A DNA stretch of 64,000 bases from Phenylobacterium sp. (GTDB lineage Bacteria; Pseudomonadota; Alphaproteobacteria; Caulobacterales; Caulobacteraceae). The DNA lies in assembly GCF_030693625.1 (NCBI RefSeq), contig NZ_JAUYAF010000027.1, positions 1-64,000 on the forward strand, read 5' to 3'. Made by a program: the position numbers and the translations under genes. Positions 34,869 through 44,806 of the stretch are shown in pieces; positions within the stretch are counted from its first letter, which is position 1; each line of letters starts with the position of its first letter. The notes under the pieces are model-generated. The model did not search any database and had not been told where the DNA came from. It worked only from the letters and a program-made list of their open reading frames with translations.

Positions 34869-36080
34869 CTAGACCCGGGCCATCACCAGGCAGCCGTTGG
34901 TGCCGCCGAAGCCGAAGCTGTTGGACATCACCGTCTCCACCTGCTGGTCCAGGCGCTTGCGCAGGATCGGCAGGTCGGCGAAGGCGGGGTCGAGGGTCTC
35001 GATGTGGGCGCTCTCGGCCAGGAAGCCGTTGTTGAGCATCAGCAGGGAATAGATCGCCTCCTGGGCGCCGGCCGCCCCCAGGCTGTGGCCGGTCAGCGAC
35101 TTGGTGGACGAGATATAGGGCGCCTTGTCCCCGAAGACCGAACGGACGGCCTCCATCTCCTTGATGTCGCCCACCGGGGTCGAGGTGCCGTGCGGGTTCA
35201 GGTAGTCGATCTTGCGCCCGCCCAGGTCGGCCATGGCCAGGTTCATGCAGCGGGCCGCGCCCTCGCCCGAGGGGGCGACCATGTCGAAGCCGTCGGAATT
35301 GGCGGCGTAGCCGACGATCTCGCCGTAGATCTTGGCCCCGCGCGCCTTGGCGTGCTCGTACTCCTCCAGCACCACGAGGCCGGCGCCGCCGGCGATGACG
35401 AAGCCGTCGCGGGCGGCGTCATAGGCGCGGCTGGCCACGGCCGGGGTGTCGTTGAAGTTGGAGCTCATGGCGCCCATGGCGTCGAACAGCACGCTGAGGG
35501 TCCAGTCTAGCTCCTCGGTGCCGCCGGCGAACACCACGTCCTGCTTGCCCATCAGGATCTGCTCGTAGCCGACCCCGATGCAGTGGGTGGAGGTGGCGCA
35601 GGCCGAGGAGATGGAGAAGTTCAGGCCCTTGATCTTGAACCAGGTGGCCAGGGTCGCCGAGGGTCCCGAGCTCATGGCCTTGGGCACCGCGAAGGGGCCC
35701 ACGCGCTTGGGGCCGCGGGTCCTGGCCGTCTCGGCCGCCTCGATGATTGCCCTGGTGGAGGGGCCGCCCGAACCGACGATCAGGCCGGTGCGGACATTGG
35801 AGACCTCGGCCTCTTCCAGCCCGGAGTCGGCGATCGCCTGCTCCATGGCGATATGGGCGAAGCCCGTGCCCTGGGCCAGGAAGCGGGCCGCCCGGCGGTC
35901 CACAAGCGATTCCCAGTCCAGCTGGGGGCGGGCCTCCACCTGGCTGCGGAAGCCCAGCTCGGTATATTCCGGGGCGGCCCGGATACCCGACTTGGCCTCT
36001 TGCAGCGAGGCGAGGACCTCATCGGCGTTCACGCCAATGGAGGAGACGATACCAATACCGGAGACGACGACGCGGCGCAT
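34869..36080 (-). CDS. fabB: 3-oxoacyl-[acyl-carrier-protein] synthase I FabB
   Basis: 403 aa condensing enzyme. The nucleophile Cys is in [22 protein letters not shown] (about 154-175), the first His in [11 protein letters not shown] (about 296-306) and the second in [16 protein letters not shown] (about 331-346), giving the Cys-His-His triad of KAS I. With FabA it extends cis-3-decenoyl-ACP to unsaturated fatty acids. It lies 26 bases after fabA in the same direction. Confidence 0.95.
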   Translation of the reverse strand: MRRVVVSGIGIVSSIGVNADEVLASLQEAKSGIRAAPEYTELGFRSQVEARPQLDWESLVDRRAARFLAQGTGFAHIAMEQAIADSGLEEAEVSNVRTGLIVGSGGPSTRAIIEAAETARTRGPKRVGPFAVPKAMSSGPSATLATWFKIKGLNFSISSACATSTHCIGVGYEQILMGKQDVVFAGGTEELDWTLSVLFDAMGAMSSNFNDTPAVASRAYDAARDGFVIAGGAGLVVLEEYEHAKARGAKIYGEIVGYAANSDGFDMVAPSGEGAARCMNLAMADLGGRKIDYLNPHGTSTPVGDIKEMEAVRSVFGDKAPYISSTKSLTGHSLGAAGAQEAIYSLLMLNNGFLAESAHIETLDPAFADLPILRKRLDQQVETVMSNSFGFGGTNGCLVMARV

Positions 36081-36106
36081 GTTTGCTCCCAGATCCGAAC
36101 GGCCGT

Positions 36107-36622
36107 TTATCGTTGATAGAGACCGACGCGGAGGTCTTGAGCCCAGTAGATGGGCTCGCCATCGGCTTCGAGGATCCCGTCGCCGATGCCCATGACCAGG
36201 CGGCGGTTGATGACCCGCTTCATCTGGACCTTGTACGTGACCTTCTTGATATTCGGGGTCACTTCACCGCCGAACTTGACCTCGCCGCAGCCGAGCGCGC
36301 GACCGCGGCCCTTGCCGCCGATCCAACCCAGGTAGAAGCCCACCAGCTGCCAGAGAGCGTCGAGGCCCAGGCTGCCGGGCATGACGGGGTCGTTGATGAA
36401 GTGGCAGTCGAAGAACCAGAGGCTGGGATTGATGTCGAACTCGGCCTCGATATAGCCCTTGCCGTGCTCGCCGCCCTCGTCGGTGATCTTGGTCATGCGG
36501 TCGAACAGCAGCATCGGCGGCGCCGGCAGCTGGGCGTTGCCCGGCCCGAACATCTCACCGCGCGCGCACGCCATGAGATCTTCGTAGCTGTAATTGTCCT
36601 TGGCTTTCACGCCCATGGTCAT
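36107..36622 (-). CDS. fabA: 3-hydroxydecanoyl-[acyl-carrier-protein] dehydratase/isomerase FabA
   Basis: 171 aa, single hot-dog domain. The active-site His lies in [22 protein letters not shown] (about 68-89) and the acidic partner in [18 protein letters not shown]. FabA dehydrates 3-hydroxydecanoyl-ACP and isomerises trans-2- to cis-3-decenoyl-ACP, the branch point to unsaturated fatty acids. The start [14 protein letters not shown] at the third codon is also possible. It heads fabA-fabB-GNAT-fabI. Confidence 0.95.
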   Translation of the reverse strand: MTMGVKAKDNYSYEDLMACARGEMFGPGNAQLPAPPMLLFDRMTKITDEGGEHGKGYIEAEFDINPSLWFFDCHFINDPVMPGSLGLDALWQLVGFYLGWIGGKGRGRALGCGEVKFGGEVTPNIKKVTYKVQMKRVINRRLVMGIGDGILEADGEPIYWAQDLRVGLYQR

Positions 36623-36680
36623 TCAGGTGGCCTTCCGGCTTTCAAAGAGGGTCAGGGCCTATCAGAGCCGGCCGCGTCGC

Positions 36681-37196
36681 TCAACGGCATTGGGGCTTGT
36701 CGTCGGTTCCCCAGAGGTCTGACGCCTGGGCCCAACCCGAGACGCCGTCCACCCGGAGCTTGCACCAAGCCTTGCTGTCACAGCGAACCAACGCGGCCAG
36801 GGAGCGAGCGTTCAAAATGGCGTGCACGGGGGCGTCGGGCTTGGCTGCGCTGCGCAGAGGCAGGGGGGCTGCTTGGGTGCGCATCACCATGCGGCGACCG
36901 TCGGTGGTGCGCCGGTGCACCCAGGCCAGGCCACGCTCAGGGTCGCAGATGCGCCGCCACTCGGTGTTTTCCGCCACCACCTGCACCGGCAGGCCCTTGA
37001 CCCGATAGACCCACAGCAGCCGGTGATCGTCGCCGGGGCCGGCGCGGGCGTTCACCTCGTCGAATTTCAGGGCGACATAGCGGGGAACCGGCAGGCCCGA
37101 TGGGGTCGGGCGCTCCGCCGCGGCCGCACCCTGCGCCGCGCCGAGGCCCCAGAACAGGGCCGCCATAAAGATCGGCGCCCACGCCCGCGCGCTCAT
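36681..37196 (-). CDS. Secreted bacterial SH3-like domain protein
   Basis: 171 aa from the ATG at 37196. An N-terminal signal peptide (about 1-27, ending GAAAAE) precedes a pair of SH3-like modules. YVALKFDEVNARAGPGDDHRLLWVYRVKGLPVQVVAE (about 39-75) and AKPDAPVHAILNARSLAALVRCDSKAWCKLRVDGVSGWAQASDLWG (about 116-160) show the RAGPG and GWxxxxxLWG patterns. It is likely periplasmic and binds cell-wall or protein ligands. It is divergent from a D-2-hydroxyacid dehydrogenase, a pairing seen in other alphaproteobacteria. Confidence 0.85.
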   Translation of the reverse strand: MSARAWAPIFMAALFWGLGAAQGAAAAERPTPSGLPVPRYVALKFDEVNARAGPGDDHRLLWVYRVKGLPVQVVAENTEWRRICDPERGLAWVHRRTTDGRRMVMRTQAAPLPLRSAAKPDAPVHAILNARSLAALVRCDSKAWCKLRVDGVSGWAQASDLWGTDDKPQCR

Positions 37197-37308
37197 CGCC
37201 GTTTCCGCCTCGCCTTGGCCGCACATATGCCCTTTGCTAGAGGTTCATCTCACGACGCGCCATAGTCCCGCGCACCGCACGCCCTTTTTCGAGTTCCGCA
37301 AACCGCCC

Positions 37309-38295
37309 ATGCCCGCCCGAAAGCCCAAAGTCATCGTCACGCGCAGGCTTCCCGATCCCGTGGAAACCCGGATGCGCGAACTGTTCGACACCCAGCTCAA
37401 TCTCAATGACGAGCCCCTGGACCGCGCAGCCCTGGTCGCCGCCGTGCAGATCGCCGACGTTCTCGTCCCCACCATCACCGACAAGATCGACGCCGACCTG
37501 CTCAGCCACGCTGGGGACCAGCTGAAGCTGATCGCCAATTTCGGGGCGGGCGTGGACCATATCGACGTGGCCGCCGCCAATGCGCGCGGCATCAGCGTCA
37601 CCAACACGCCGGGCGTATTGACCGAGGACACCGCCGACCTGACGCTGGCCCTGATGATGGCGGTGTCGCGCCGAATCGTGGAGGGCGCCAATGTCGCCCA
37701 GGCCGGCGGCTTCACCGGCTGGGCGCCCACCTGGATGATGGGCCGGCGGATTTCGGGCAAGCGCCTGGGGATCATCGGCATGGGCCGTATCGGCCAGGCC
37801 GTGGCGCGCCGGGCCAAGGCCTTCGGCATGCAGATCCACTATCACAACCGCAAGCCGGTCAGCCCCCGCATCGCCGAGGACCTGGAGGCCACCTACTGGG
37901 AGAGCCTCGACCAGATGCTGGCCCGGATGGACATCATCTCGGTCAACTGCCCCCACACGCCCGCCACCTACCACCTGCTCTCGGCGCGGCGGCTGAAGCT
38001 GATGCAGTCCCACGCCATCCTGGTGAACACCGCCCGCGGCGAGATCATCGACGAGGGCGCCCTGGCCGACCAGCTGACCAAGGGCGAGATCGGTGGCGCG
38101 GGCCTGGACGTCTTCGAGTTCGAGCCGGCCATCAATCCCCGCCTGCTGAAACTCCCCAACGCCGTCCTCCTGCCCCACCTGGGCTCAGCCACGGTGGAGG
38201 CCCGCACCGAGATGGGCGAGAAGGTGATCATCAACATCAAGACCTGGATGGACGGGCATAAGCCCCCAGACCGGGTCCTGACGTCGATGCTGTAG
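37309..38295 (+). CDS. D-2-hydroxyacid dehydrogenase (glyoxylate/hydroxypyruvate reductase-like)
   Basis: 328 aa from the ATG at 37309. The NAD(P)-binding loop GIIGMGRIGQAVARRAKAFGM (about 152-172) and the catalytic residues Arg (NTARGEIIDE, about 241-250), Glu (EFEPAINP) and His (LLPHLGSAT, about 286-294) are all present. It reduces 2-oxoacids such as glyoxylate or hydroxypyruvate. The last 131 bases (38168-38298) recur almost unchanged at 42663-42793 and in decayed form at 42824-42870. Confidence 0.93.
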   Translation: MPARKPKVIVTRRLPDPVETRMRELFDTQLNLNDEPLDRAALVAAVQIADVLVPTITDKIDADLLSHAGDQLKLIANFGAGVDHIDVAAANARGISVTNTPGVLTEDTADLTLALMMAVSRRIVEGANVAQAGGFTGWAPTWMMGRRISGKRLGIIGMGRIGQAVARRAKAFGMQIHYHNRKPVSPRIAEDLEATYWESLDQMLARMDIISVNCPHTPATYHLLSARRLKLMQSHAILVNTARGEIIDEGALADQLTKGEIGGAGLDVFEFEPAINPRLLKLPNAVLLPHLGSATVEARTEMGEKVIINIKTWMDGHKPPDRVLTSML

Positions 38296-38298
38296 GGC
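38168..38298 (+). repeat. 131-bp repeat, copy A (3' end of the dehydrogenase gene)
   Basis: Matches 42663-42793 with two differences in 131 bases (CCACGG/CCGCGG and GCATAAG/GCACAAG). The match includes the stop codon and eight bases around it, so it is a DNA-level duplication rather than protein convergence. Confidence 0.95.
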
Positions 38299-38352
38299 TT
38301 GACGGACCCGCCCCGGACCTGAACCCTATCCAGGGTTGTTCGGGGGATTTCC

Positions 38353-40347
38353 GTGATCACAAGACGCAGTGCGCTAGCGGCGGGCGCCGGCTTGCCCTGG
38401 CTTAGCGTGACCCTGGCCCAGGCGGCCGAACCGACACCCCCCACCGTCGAGGAACTTCTGCGGAGCGCCAGCGTGTCGGACGCCGCCCTGTCCCCCGACG
38501 GGGAACGGGTCGCCATCCTGCGGGAACAGACCGAGGGCGGAAAACGTAAGGCCATCGTGGTCCTGACCAAGGCCGACGGCTCGGCGGCGCCGGTGCGGGT
38601 GGTCATAGGCGATCACGATGTGAAGACCGTGGAATGGGCCAGCAACGAGCGCCTGCTGGTGACCATCAGCATGTGGAAGTCGGCGTCGGGGGAGCCCTAC
38701 GGCTTCAGCTTCTACGGCTTCTTCCTGCCCTATCCGTTGCGCCGGATCATCGCCATTGGCGTGGACGGCTCCAATCCCCTGATGTTGTTCGCCGACCAGG
38801 CCAAGGTTCTGAAGTCACAGTTCGATCTGTCCCGTGTCGTCGACTACATGTGGGACGATCCCCAGCACATCCTGATGCAGATCTGGAGTGGGCGGCATGA
38901 GGCCTGGTCTCTGCAGAAGGTCGATGTGCACACCGGCAAGTCCGAGCAGATGGAACTCGGGACGACCTCCACCGACTTCTGGATGACCCAGCGTGGGGTC
39001 CCCATGATGAGGTTCGACTCCACCACCCGCGGCACGGTGAGCATCCAGGGCCGTGCGCCCGGCGAGACGGCATGGAAGCTGATCCGCAAGGCCCGTCGCG
39101 ACGAACTCGACAAGCTTCCGGACTTCGATGTCGCGGGCCCGACCCCGGCGCCGGGCGTCTTCCTGGTCGCCCAGGCCCGCGAGGGCGAGGACGCGCGGGT
39201 TCTGCGCACCTTCGACATCGCGACCCTGCAATTCGGCGAGGTGGTGGCCCAGCGTCCGTCGCGGGACATCGAAGAGGCGATCATCGACGAGGACCTGAAG
39301 CTGCTGGCCACCGCCTACCGGGAGGACCGCCTGGAATATCAGTTTGTCGACCCCAAGCTGGCGGCCCACTTCCGGGGGGTGAACAGCTATTTCGGCAACA
39401 CCTGCAATGTCCGGCTGTACGACATGAACCTGGCCCACACCCGGTTCATCTTCAACGTCACGGGGCCGAAGGACGCCGGCGCCTTCTACATGTATGACAC
39501 CGGCAAGCGCGCGGTGGAGGCCATCGGCGATCGCTTCCCCTGGCTGCCGCCCGAGCGCTTGGCCGGCATGGAGGCGCTGAAGCTCAAGGCCCGCGATGGC
39601 ACGGCTCTCAGCGCCTACCTCTCGACCCCGATCAAGGCCGCAAAGGGCCCCCTGCCGATGCTGGTCATGCCGCACGGCGGGCCGGAGTTACGCGACAAGT
39701 ACGACTACGACTTCATGGTCCAGGCCTTCGCGGCCCAGGGCTGGTTGGTGCTGCAGCCCAACTTCCGCGGCTCCGGCGGCCTGGGCCGCGCCTTCGCCGA
39801 CGCCGGGCGCAAGCGGTGGGCCGATCTGATGCAGGAGGACGTCGAGGACGCGGTGGCCCATGTCGTCGCCCTCGGCCGCGCCGATCCCAAGCGGCTGGCC
39901 ATTCTCGGCTCCAGCTATGGCGGCTACGCCGCGCTGATGGGGACGGTGCGCAAGCCAGACCTCTACAAGGCCGCGGTCTCCATCGCAGGGCCCTCGGACC
40001 TGCTGACCCTGATGGCCACCGTTCGCCGGGAGGAGGGGGCGGACTCGCTATCCTACGCCTATTGGCTGAAGACCATCGGCGACCCCAGGGCCGACGAGGC
40101 CCTACTCATTCGCGGCTCCCCGGCCCGGCGGGCCGGCGAGATCACGACGCCCGTTCTGCTGATGCTTGGCACGGAGGACAGCACCGTGCGGCCCAGCCAG
40201 TCCAAGACCATGGCGGACGCCATGTTCGCGGCCGGCAAGGGGTGCGAGCACGTCCTGCTGAAGGGCGAAGGGCATACCGGCTGGCAGGACTCGACCTGGA
40301 CCACTGTGGTGACCCAGTCGGCCAAGTTCATCAGCAAGTATATCTGA
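38353..40347 (+). CDS. S9 family prolyl oligopeptidase-like serine peptidase, secreted
   Basis: 664 aa. A twin-arginine-like signal (MITRRSALAAGAG, cleavage near AQAAEP at 25) is followed by a beta-propeller region (about 30-395) and an alpha/beta-hydrolase domain. The nucleophile Ser is in GSSYGGYAAL (about 518-527), Asp in LGTEDSTVRP (about 600-609) and His in KGEGHTGWQ (about 634-642). The GTG at 38353 is the natural start. It lies 57 bases after the dehydrogenase. A similar signal sequence (MITRRTAVAAGM) recurs at 42617 fused to the dehydrogenase 3' end. Confidence 0.92.
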   Translation: MITRRSALAAGAGLPWLSVTLAQAAEPTPPTVEELLRSASVSDAALSPDGERVAILREQTEGGKRKAIVVLTKADGSAAPVRVVIGDHDVKTVEWASNERLLVTISMWKSASGEPYGFSFYGFFLPYPLRRIIAIGVDGSNPLMLFADQAKVLKSQFDLSRVVDYMWDDPQHILMQIWSGRHEAWSLQKVDVHTGKSEQMELGTTSTDFWMTQRGVPMMRFDSTTRGTVSIQGRAPGETAWKLIRKARRDELDKLPDFDVAGPTPAPGVFLVAQAREGEDARVLRTFDIATLQFGEVVAQRPSRDIEEAIIDEDLKLLATAYREDRLEYQFVDPKLAAHFRGVNSYFGNTCNVRLYDMNLAHTRFIFNVTGPKDAGAFYMYDTGKRAVEAIGDRFPWLPPERLAGMEALKLKARDGTALSAYLSTPIKAAKGPLPMLVMPHGGPELRDKYDYDFMVQAFAAQGWLVLQPNFRGSGGLGRAFADAGRKRWADLMQEDVEDAVAHVVALGRADPKRLAILGSSYGGYAALMGTVRKPDLYKAAVSIAGPSDLLTLMATVRREEGADSLSYAYWLKTIGDPRADEALLIRGSPARRAGEITTPVLLMLGTEDSTVRPSQSKTMADAMFAAGKGCEHVLLKGEGHTGWQDSTWTTVVTQSAKFISKYI

Positions 40348-40356
40348 GCGCGTCGC

Positions 40357-41403
40357 CTACTTGGCCGCAAAAGGTTTCGGCCGGCGCGCGCCGCCCTGGC
40401 GTTCCAGCATCCAGCCGGGATATTCGGACGGCAGGGCGCTGATCTCGTCGAGCCTGGCGATCTCGTCGGCCGTCAGGGCCAGGTCCACGGCGGCCAGGTT
40501 ATCGTCCAGCTGCTCGATCGTCTTGGCGCCGATGATCACGCTCATGACGTGTGGCTTGGAGAGCAACCAGGCCAGGGCCACGCGGGCGACGGACACGCCG
40601 TGGGCCTCGCCGATCTCGCGCATGGCGGCCACCACCGGCCAGGCGCGGTCGGTATTGACCGGCGGGAAGTCGAAATTGGTGCGCCGCGCGCCATTCACCG
40701 GCGGGGCGCCGGGGCCGAACTTGCCCGAGAGGAGTCCGCCGGCCAGGGGCGACCAGACCATCAGTCCGAGCTTCTCCTCGGTCAGCATGGGGACCAGCTC
40801 GCGCTCCAGGTCGCGGCCGGCGATGGAGTAGTAGGCCTGCAGGGTCTCGAACCGCGCATAATCCTTCGCCGCGCTGATCCCCAGGGCCTTGGCGATCTTC
40901 CACGCCGTCCAGTTGGAGACGCCGACATAGCGCACCAGGCCCTGGCGGGTCAGGTCGTCCAGGGCGCGCAGGGTCTCCTCGATGGGGGTGACCGTGTCAT
41001 TGCCGTGGATCTGGTAGAGGTCGATATGGTCGGTCTGCAGGCGCTCCAGGCTGCCCTGCACCGAGTCCATGATGTGGCCGCGGCTGGCGCCCTTGTCGTT
41101 GGGGCCGGGCCCCATCTCGCCGAACACCTTGGTGGCCAGGACCACGTCCTTGCGCGCCACGCCGAGGTTCTTCAGCGACTGGCCCAGCAGCGTCTCCGAC
41201 TGGCCGTAGGCATAGACGTCGGCGGTGTCGATGAAGTTGACCCCGGCGGCGAGCGCCTTGCCGACGATCCCGTCCACCTCGCCCTGGTCCAGGGCGCCGA
41301 TCATTTTCCAAATGCCGGCGTCGTTGTCGCCGCCGAAGGTCATGGTCCCCAGGCAGATTTCCGAGACGAACAGGCCGGTCCGGCCAAGCTGGTTGTATTT
41401 CAT
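40357..41403 (-). CDS. Aldo/keto reductase
   Basis: 348 aa TIM-barrel oxidoreductase of the AKR superfamily using NADPH. The catalytic tetrad is seen: Asp and Tyr in DTADVYAYGQSE (about 58-69), Lys in LATKVFGEM (about 89-97) and His in YQIHGND (about 130-136). The cofactor-binding SVIIGAKTIEQLDDNLAAVD lies at about 288-307. Substrate unknown. A diverged, frameshifted copy of its last ~165 bases lies at 44942-45110. Confidence 0.93.
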   Translation of the reverse strand: MKYNQLGRTGLFVSEICLGTMTFGGDNDAGIWKMIGALDQGEVDGIVGKALAAGVNFIDTADVYAYGQSETLLGQSLKNLGVARKDVVLATKVFGEMGPGPNDKGASRGHIMDSVQGSLERLQTDHIDLYQIHGNDTVTPIEETLRALDDLTRQGLVRYVGVSNWTAWKIAKALGISAAKDYARFETLQAYYSIAGRDLERELVPMLTEEKLGLMVWSPLAGGLLSGKFGPGAPPVNGARRTNFDFPPVNTDRAWPVVAAMREIGEAHGVSVARVALAWLLSKPHVMSVIIGAKTIEQLDDNLAAVDLALTADEIARLDEISALPSEYPGWMLERQGGARRPKPFAAK

Positions 41404-41463
41404 GGGGTCGCGCTCCTCAGGCTCAGCAACAGCTAGGCGCGCGCCATGACGGCCGCAACCACG

Positions 41464-42498
41464 TCAGGGCGTCAGCACCATCTTCAGGGCGCCGGCCTCG
41501 CGGGCGTCGAACAGGCGGTAGGCCTCGGCGCCTTCCGACAACGGCATCTGGTGGGTGATGTAGCGCTCGGGACGCAGGCGGCCGCCCTGGATCAGCGGGA
41601 TCAGTTCGGGCCACCATTTGGGCACCGAGCAGGTGCCGATGCGGAAGGTCAGGTTCTTCATGAACGAGACCCCCATGGGGAAGTCGAAGCCCCGGCTCTG
41701 GTTGACCCCGATCACCGAGACCACCCCCATCCGGCCGACGGCCTTCATGGCCAGCGCAATGGTCTCGTCGGCCCCCACCGCCTCCACCGCGCAGTCGGCC
41801 ATGCGGCCCGAGGTGGCCGCCGCGATCTGGGCGATGGCGTCGTCGCCAAAGGCCTGGGCCCCCAGACTTTCGGCTATGGCCCGGCGCTCGGGCACCCGGT
41901 CGATGGCGAACACCCTGCTGGCGCCCAGGACAAAGGCCCCCTCCACCGCCATCAGGCCGATGGGGCCCAGACCCACCACCACCACGGTCTTGCCGGGACC
42001 GACCTCGGCGTAGCGCAGGCCATGCCAGGCGGTGGGCAGGTTGTCGGTGAGCATCAGGGCCTGGTCGGCGGTGAGGCCCTCGGGGATCGGCGTGCAGTTG
42101 AAGTCGGCGGCGGGCACCCGGATGGCCTCGGCCTGGCAGCCCTCCAGCCGATGGCTGAGGCCGTAGCACTGCATGGCGTTGTCGGCGCAGAGGTTGATCT
42201 CCCCGGCCAGGCAGGGCCCGCAGGCGCCGCAACCCACGGCCGCCGAGATCATCACCTTGTCGCCGGACTTCAGGCGCTGGACGCCCCGGCCCACCTCGAC
42301 AACCTCCCCCACCGCCTCGTGGCCGACGCAGAAGCCGAGATCAGGCGAAAAGCCGTGGCCTTGGTAGATGTGCAGGTCGCTGCCGCAGATCCCGCAGCGC
42401 TCCATCTTCACGATCACGTCGCGGTGGTCGGCCAGGGTCGGGTCCGGGAACCCCTCATAGCGGATGTCACGAGCCCCCTGGTACAGCAGCGCCTTCAT
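41464..42498 (-). CDS. Zinc-dependent alcohol dehydrogenase (MDR family)
   Basis: 344 aa from the ATG at 42498 (MKALLYQGARDIRY). Catalytic zinc ligands CGICGSDLH (about 35-43) and GHEAVGEVVEVG (about 59-70); structural zinc loop GCGACGPCLAGEINLC (about 86-101) with four Cys; NAD(P) loop VVVVGLGPIGLMAVE (about 162-176). It oxidises alcohols or reduces aldehydes; glutathione-independent formaldehyde-type and threonine-type enzymes are alternatives. It is upstream of the aldo/keto reductase in the same direction, 60 bases away. Confidence 0.92.
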   Translation of the reverse strand: MKALLYQGARDIRYEGFPDPTLADHRDVIVKMERCGICGSDLHIYQGHGFSPDLGFCVGHEAVGEVVEVGRGVQRLKSGDKVMISAAVGCGACGPCLAGEINLCADNAMQCYGLSHRLEGCQAEAIRVPAADFNCTPIPEGLTADQALMLTDNLPTAWHGLRYAEVGPGKTVVVVGLGPIGLMAVEGAFVLGASRVFAIDRVPERRAIAESLGAQAFGDDAIAQIAAATSGRMADCAVEAVGADETIALAMKAVGRMGVVSVIGVNQSRGFDFPMGVSFMKNLTFRIGTCSVPKWWPELIPLIQGGRLRPERYITHQMPLSEGAEAYRLFDAREAGALKMVLTP

Positions 42499-42616
42499 GG
42501 ATCGAGCCTCCTTTTTCTTTAAGGGAACGCCGCCTGACCCAGGGGCGGTCAAGGGGCGGGCTTGACGGCCAGGCTTGCGACCCCCAGCCTACCTTGAGTT
42601 GTTGGGGGGACGTCAG

Positions 42617-42790
42617 ATGATCACCAGGCGAACGGCCGTCGCGGCCGGCATGCTGCCGTTTGTCCTGCCCCACCTGGGCTCAGCCGCGGTGGAGGCCCGC
42701 ACCGAGATGGGCGAGAAGGTGATCATCAACATCAAGACCTGGATGGACGGGCACAAGCCCCCAGACCGGGTCCTGACGTCGATGCTGTAG
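42617..42790 (+). pseudogene. Chimeric remnant: peptidase-like signal sequence fused to dehydrogenase 3' end
   Basis: A 57-residue open frame begins MITRRTAVAAGMLPFVLP, close to the signal sequence of the S9 peptidase at 38353, and continues PHLGSAAVEARTEMGEK through DGHKPPDRVLTSML. That second part is the C-terminus of the dehydrogenase at 37309-38295 in the same reading frame. It looks like a deletion joining two members of a duplicated gene block and is unlikely to encode a working protein, though the frame is still open. Confidence 0.8.
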
Positions 42791-42793
42791 GGC
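42663..42793 (+). repeat. 131-bp repeat, copy B, plus decayed third copy downstream
   Basis: 129 of 131 bases equal copy A at 38168-38298. Downstream, 42824-42870 (CCTGGATGGATGGCCACAAG onward) is a third, clearly diverged version of the last 47 coding bases, reading MDGHKPRDRALTST against MDGHKPPDRVLTSM. The 382-base stretch 42499-42880 therefore holds only these fragments. Confidence 0.93.
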
Positions 42794-42880
42794 AAAGGCT
42801 CGACCAAAGGTCGCACCCCCAAGCCTGGATGGATGGCCACAAGCCGCGCGACCGGGCCCTGACCTCGACGCCCTCCGGCC

Positions 42881-44806
42881 TCAGAACGCCTCCCAGAGCT
42901 CAGGCTTCGGCTTGCGCTGCGCCGACCCGTCCCGGGCCGCTGGGGGGAAGGCGTGGCGCAAGGCCTGCTGCTGGCCCCGGGCGCCCCGGACGGTCGCGGA
43001 TGAGGCGGCCAGCGCCACCACAGCGCCGGTCTCGAACTGTCCCACCAGACGGGTCAAATCGGTCGTCTCGTTGGCCAGGGCCAGACTGGCCGCCGTCGAC
43101 TGCTCGACCATGGCGGCGTTCTGCTGGGTCATCTGGTCCATCTGGTTCACGGCGATGTTCACCTGGGCCAGGCCCGTGGCCTGCTCCTGGGCCGACGCCG
43201 AGATCGCGCTGACGATCTCTGTGATTTCCGCGACCTGGGTGACGATGCGCTCCAGGGCCTTGCCGGTCTGACCGACCAGATCGACGCCCAGGCCGACCTG
43301 GGCCGAGGACGCAGCGATCAGGGTCTTGATCTCCTTCGAGGCCGTGGCGGAGCGCTGGGCCAGGGCCCGCACCTCGGAGGCCACCACGGCGAAGCCGCGC
43401 CCGGCCTCTCCGGCGCGGGCGGCTTCGACGCCCGCATTGAGGGCCAGCAGGTTGGTCTGGAAGGCGATCTCGTCGATCACCCCGATGATCTGACCGATCT
43501 CCCGGGCCGAGGCCTCGATGCCGCCCATGGCCGCGACGGCGCGACCGACCACTTCACCGCTGGTCTCGGCGTCGCCGCGGGCGGTCGCGACCACCGTGCG
43601 GGCGTGGCTCGCGCCCTCGGCGGTGTGCTTCACCGTGGCGGTGATCTGATCGAGGGCTGCGGCGGTTTCCTCAAGGCTGGCCGCCTGCTGCTCGGTGCGG
43701 CGCGACAGGTTATCAGCCGCCTGGCTGATCTCGCCGGCGCCCGAGCCGATGGCGGCGGTGGCGGTGGCCACCTCCTGCATGGTGCGCTGCAGGTTGGACA
43801 TGGTGTCGTTGAAGGTGGTCCTGAGACCCTCATAGTCGGACGCAAAGGCGTCCTGGAGCCGGAAGGTCAGGTCGCCGCCGGAGAGCTTGTCCAGACCGGC
43901 GGCGATGGCGGTGACCACCGTGGCCTGCTCGGCGGCGGACCTCGCGCGGGCCGCCTCGTTCTGGCCCCGGTCGGCCTGGGCCTCCGCCCGCTGTGCGATC
44001 GCTTCGGCTTCCAGCCGCTTCATCGCCAGGCCGTTGTCCTTGAAGACCTGGACCGACTTCGCCATGACCCCGATCTCGTCGCCGCGCGACCGCCCCTCCA
44101 CCTCGACGGTGAGGTCTCCGGCCGAGAGCTCAGCCATGCGGTGGGAGAGGTCGGTCAGGGGGCGGGAAATCTTGCTGACCGCGACCCAGGCTCCAACGGC
44201 CAGAGAGGACAGCAGCCCGGCCAGGCCGACGATCCACACCAAGCGGATCGAACTGACCACCGAGGCCGAGTTGGCCGCTGAGGCGTCCTGGCCGAGTTTG
44301 GTTTGCGAATCGCTGAAGGCCACAAACTTGTCGATCAGACTCTTGATGTCCTGGTCGGCGCGCTTGAGCGTGGCCGTCGCCTCGACGGCTTCGTTGCGCA
44401 GGGCCTGGGCGGTCGCGGCCTCAAGAACCCGGTCGACGACTGCGAGCTGGCTCTTGAAATCGTCATAGGCGGCGGCGTTCTCAGGGGCGAGCAGCCGCGC
44501 CTCATCCAGCAGCTTCACCGCGGCGGCGTTGCTCTTGGCCACCTGTTCTGCCGCCTCGACGGCCTCCTTCGATTGGGGATCGTGGGCGACGACGCGATAG
44601 GCGTTGTACCCCATGTCCGTCATCAGCCGGCCCGCACGGATCGTCCGGATCATGGCCGCCGCTCGGTGGTCGAGGTCAGCCGAATAGCTGGCGTCGATCG
44701 CCGTCAGCTTCGAGGTCGAGAACAACAGCAGGCCCAGGCTGGCGATCCCCAGGAGTCCCATAACCAGCAGGATTTTCGTGGCGATCTTCAAGTCGTCGAG
44801 TTTCAT
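42881..44806 (-). CDS. Methyl-accepting chemotaxis protein
   Basis: 641 aa from the ATG at 44806 ([14 protein letters not shown]); the open frame continues upstream only because it runs into the aldo/keto reductase remnant. Membrane helices at about 10-30 and 191-213 flank a four-helix periplasmic sensor. HAMP lies at about 214-266 ([18 protein letters not shown]) and a second HAMP-like stretch about 310-350. The signalling tip [20 protein letters not shown] is followed by [19 protein letters not shown]. The protein ends PELWEAF, resembling a CheR/CheB docking pentapeptide. Ligand unknown. Confidence 0.93.
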   Translation of the reverse strand: MKLDDLKIATKILLVMGLLGIASLGLLLFSTSKLTAIDASYSADLDHRAAAMIRTIRAGRLMTDMGYNAYRVVAHDPQSKEAVEAAEQVAKSNAAAVKLLDEARLLAPENAAAYDDFKSQLAVVDRVLEAATAQALRNEAVEATATLKRADQDIKSLIDKFVAFSDSQTKLGQDASAANSASVVSSIRLVWIVGLAGLLSSLAVGAWVAVSKISRPLTDLSHRMAELSAGDLTVEVEGRSRGDEIGVMAKSVQVFKDNGLAMKRLEAEAIAQRAEAQADRGQNEAARARSAAEQATVVTAIAAGLDKLSGGDLTFRLQDAFASDYEGLRTTFNDTMSNLQRTMQEVATATAAIGSGAGEISQAADNLSRRTEQQAASLEETAAALDQITATVKHTAEGASHARTVVATARGDAETSGEVVGRAVAAMGGIEASAREIGQIIGVIDEIAFQTNLLALNAGVEAARAGEAGRGFAVVASEVRALAQRSATASKEIKTLIAASSAQVGLGVDLVGQTGKALERIVTQVAEITEIVSAISASAQEQATGLAQVNIAVNQMDQMTQQNAAMVEQSTAASLALANETTDLTRLVGQFETGAVVALAASSATVRGARGQQQALRHAFPPAARDGSAQRKPKPELWEAF

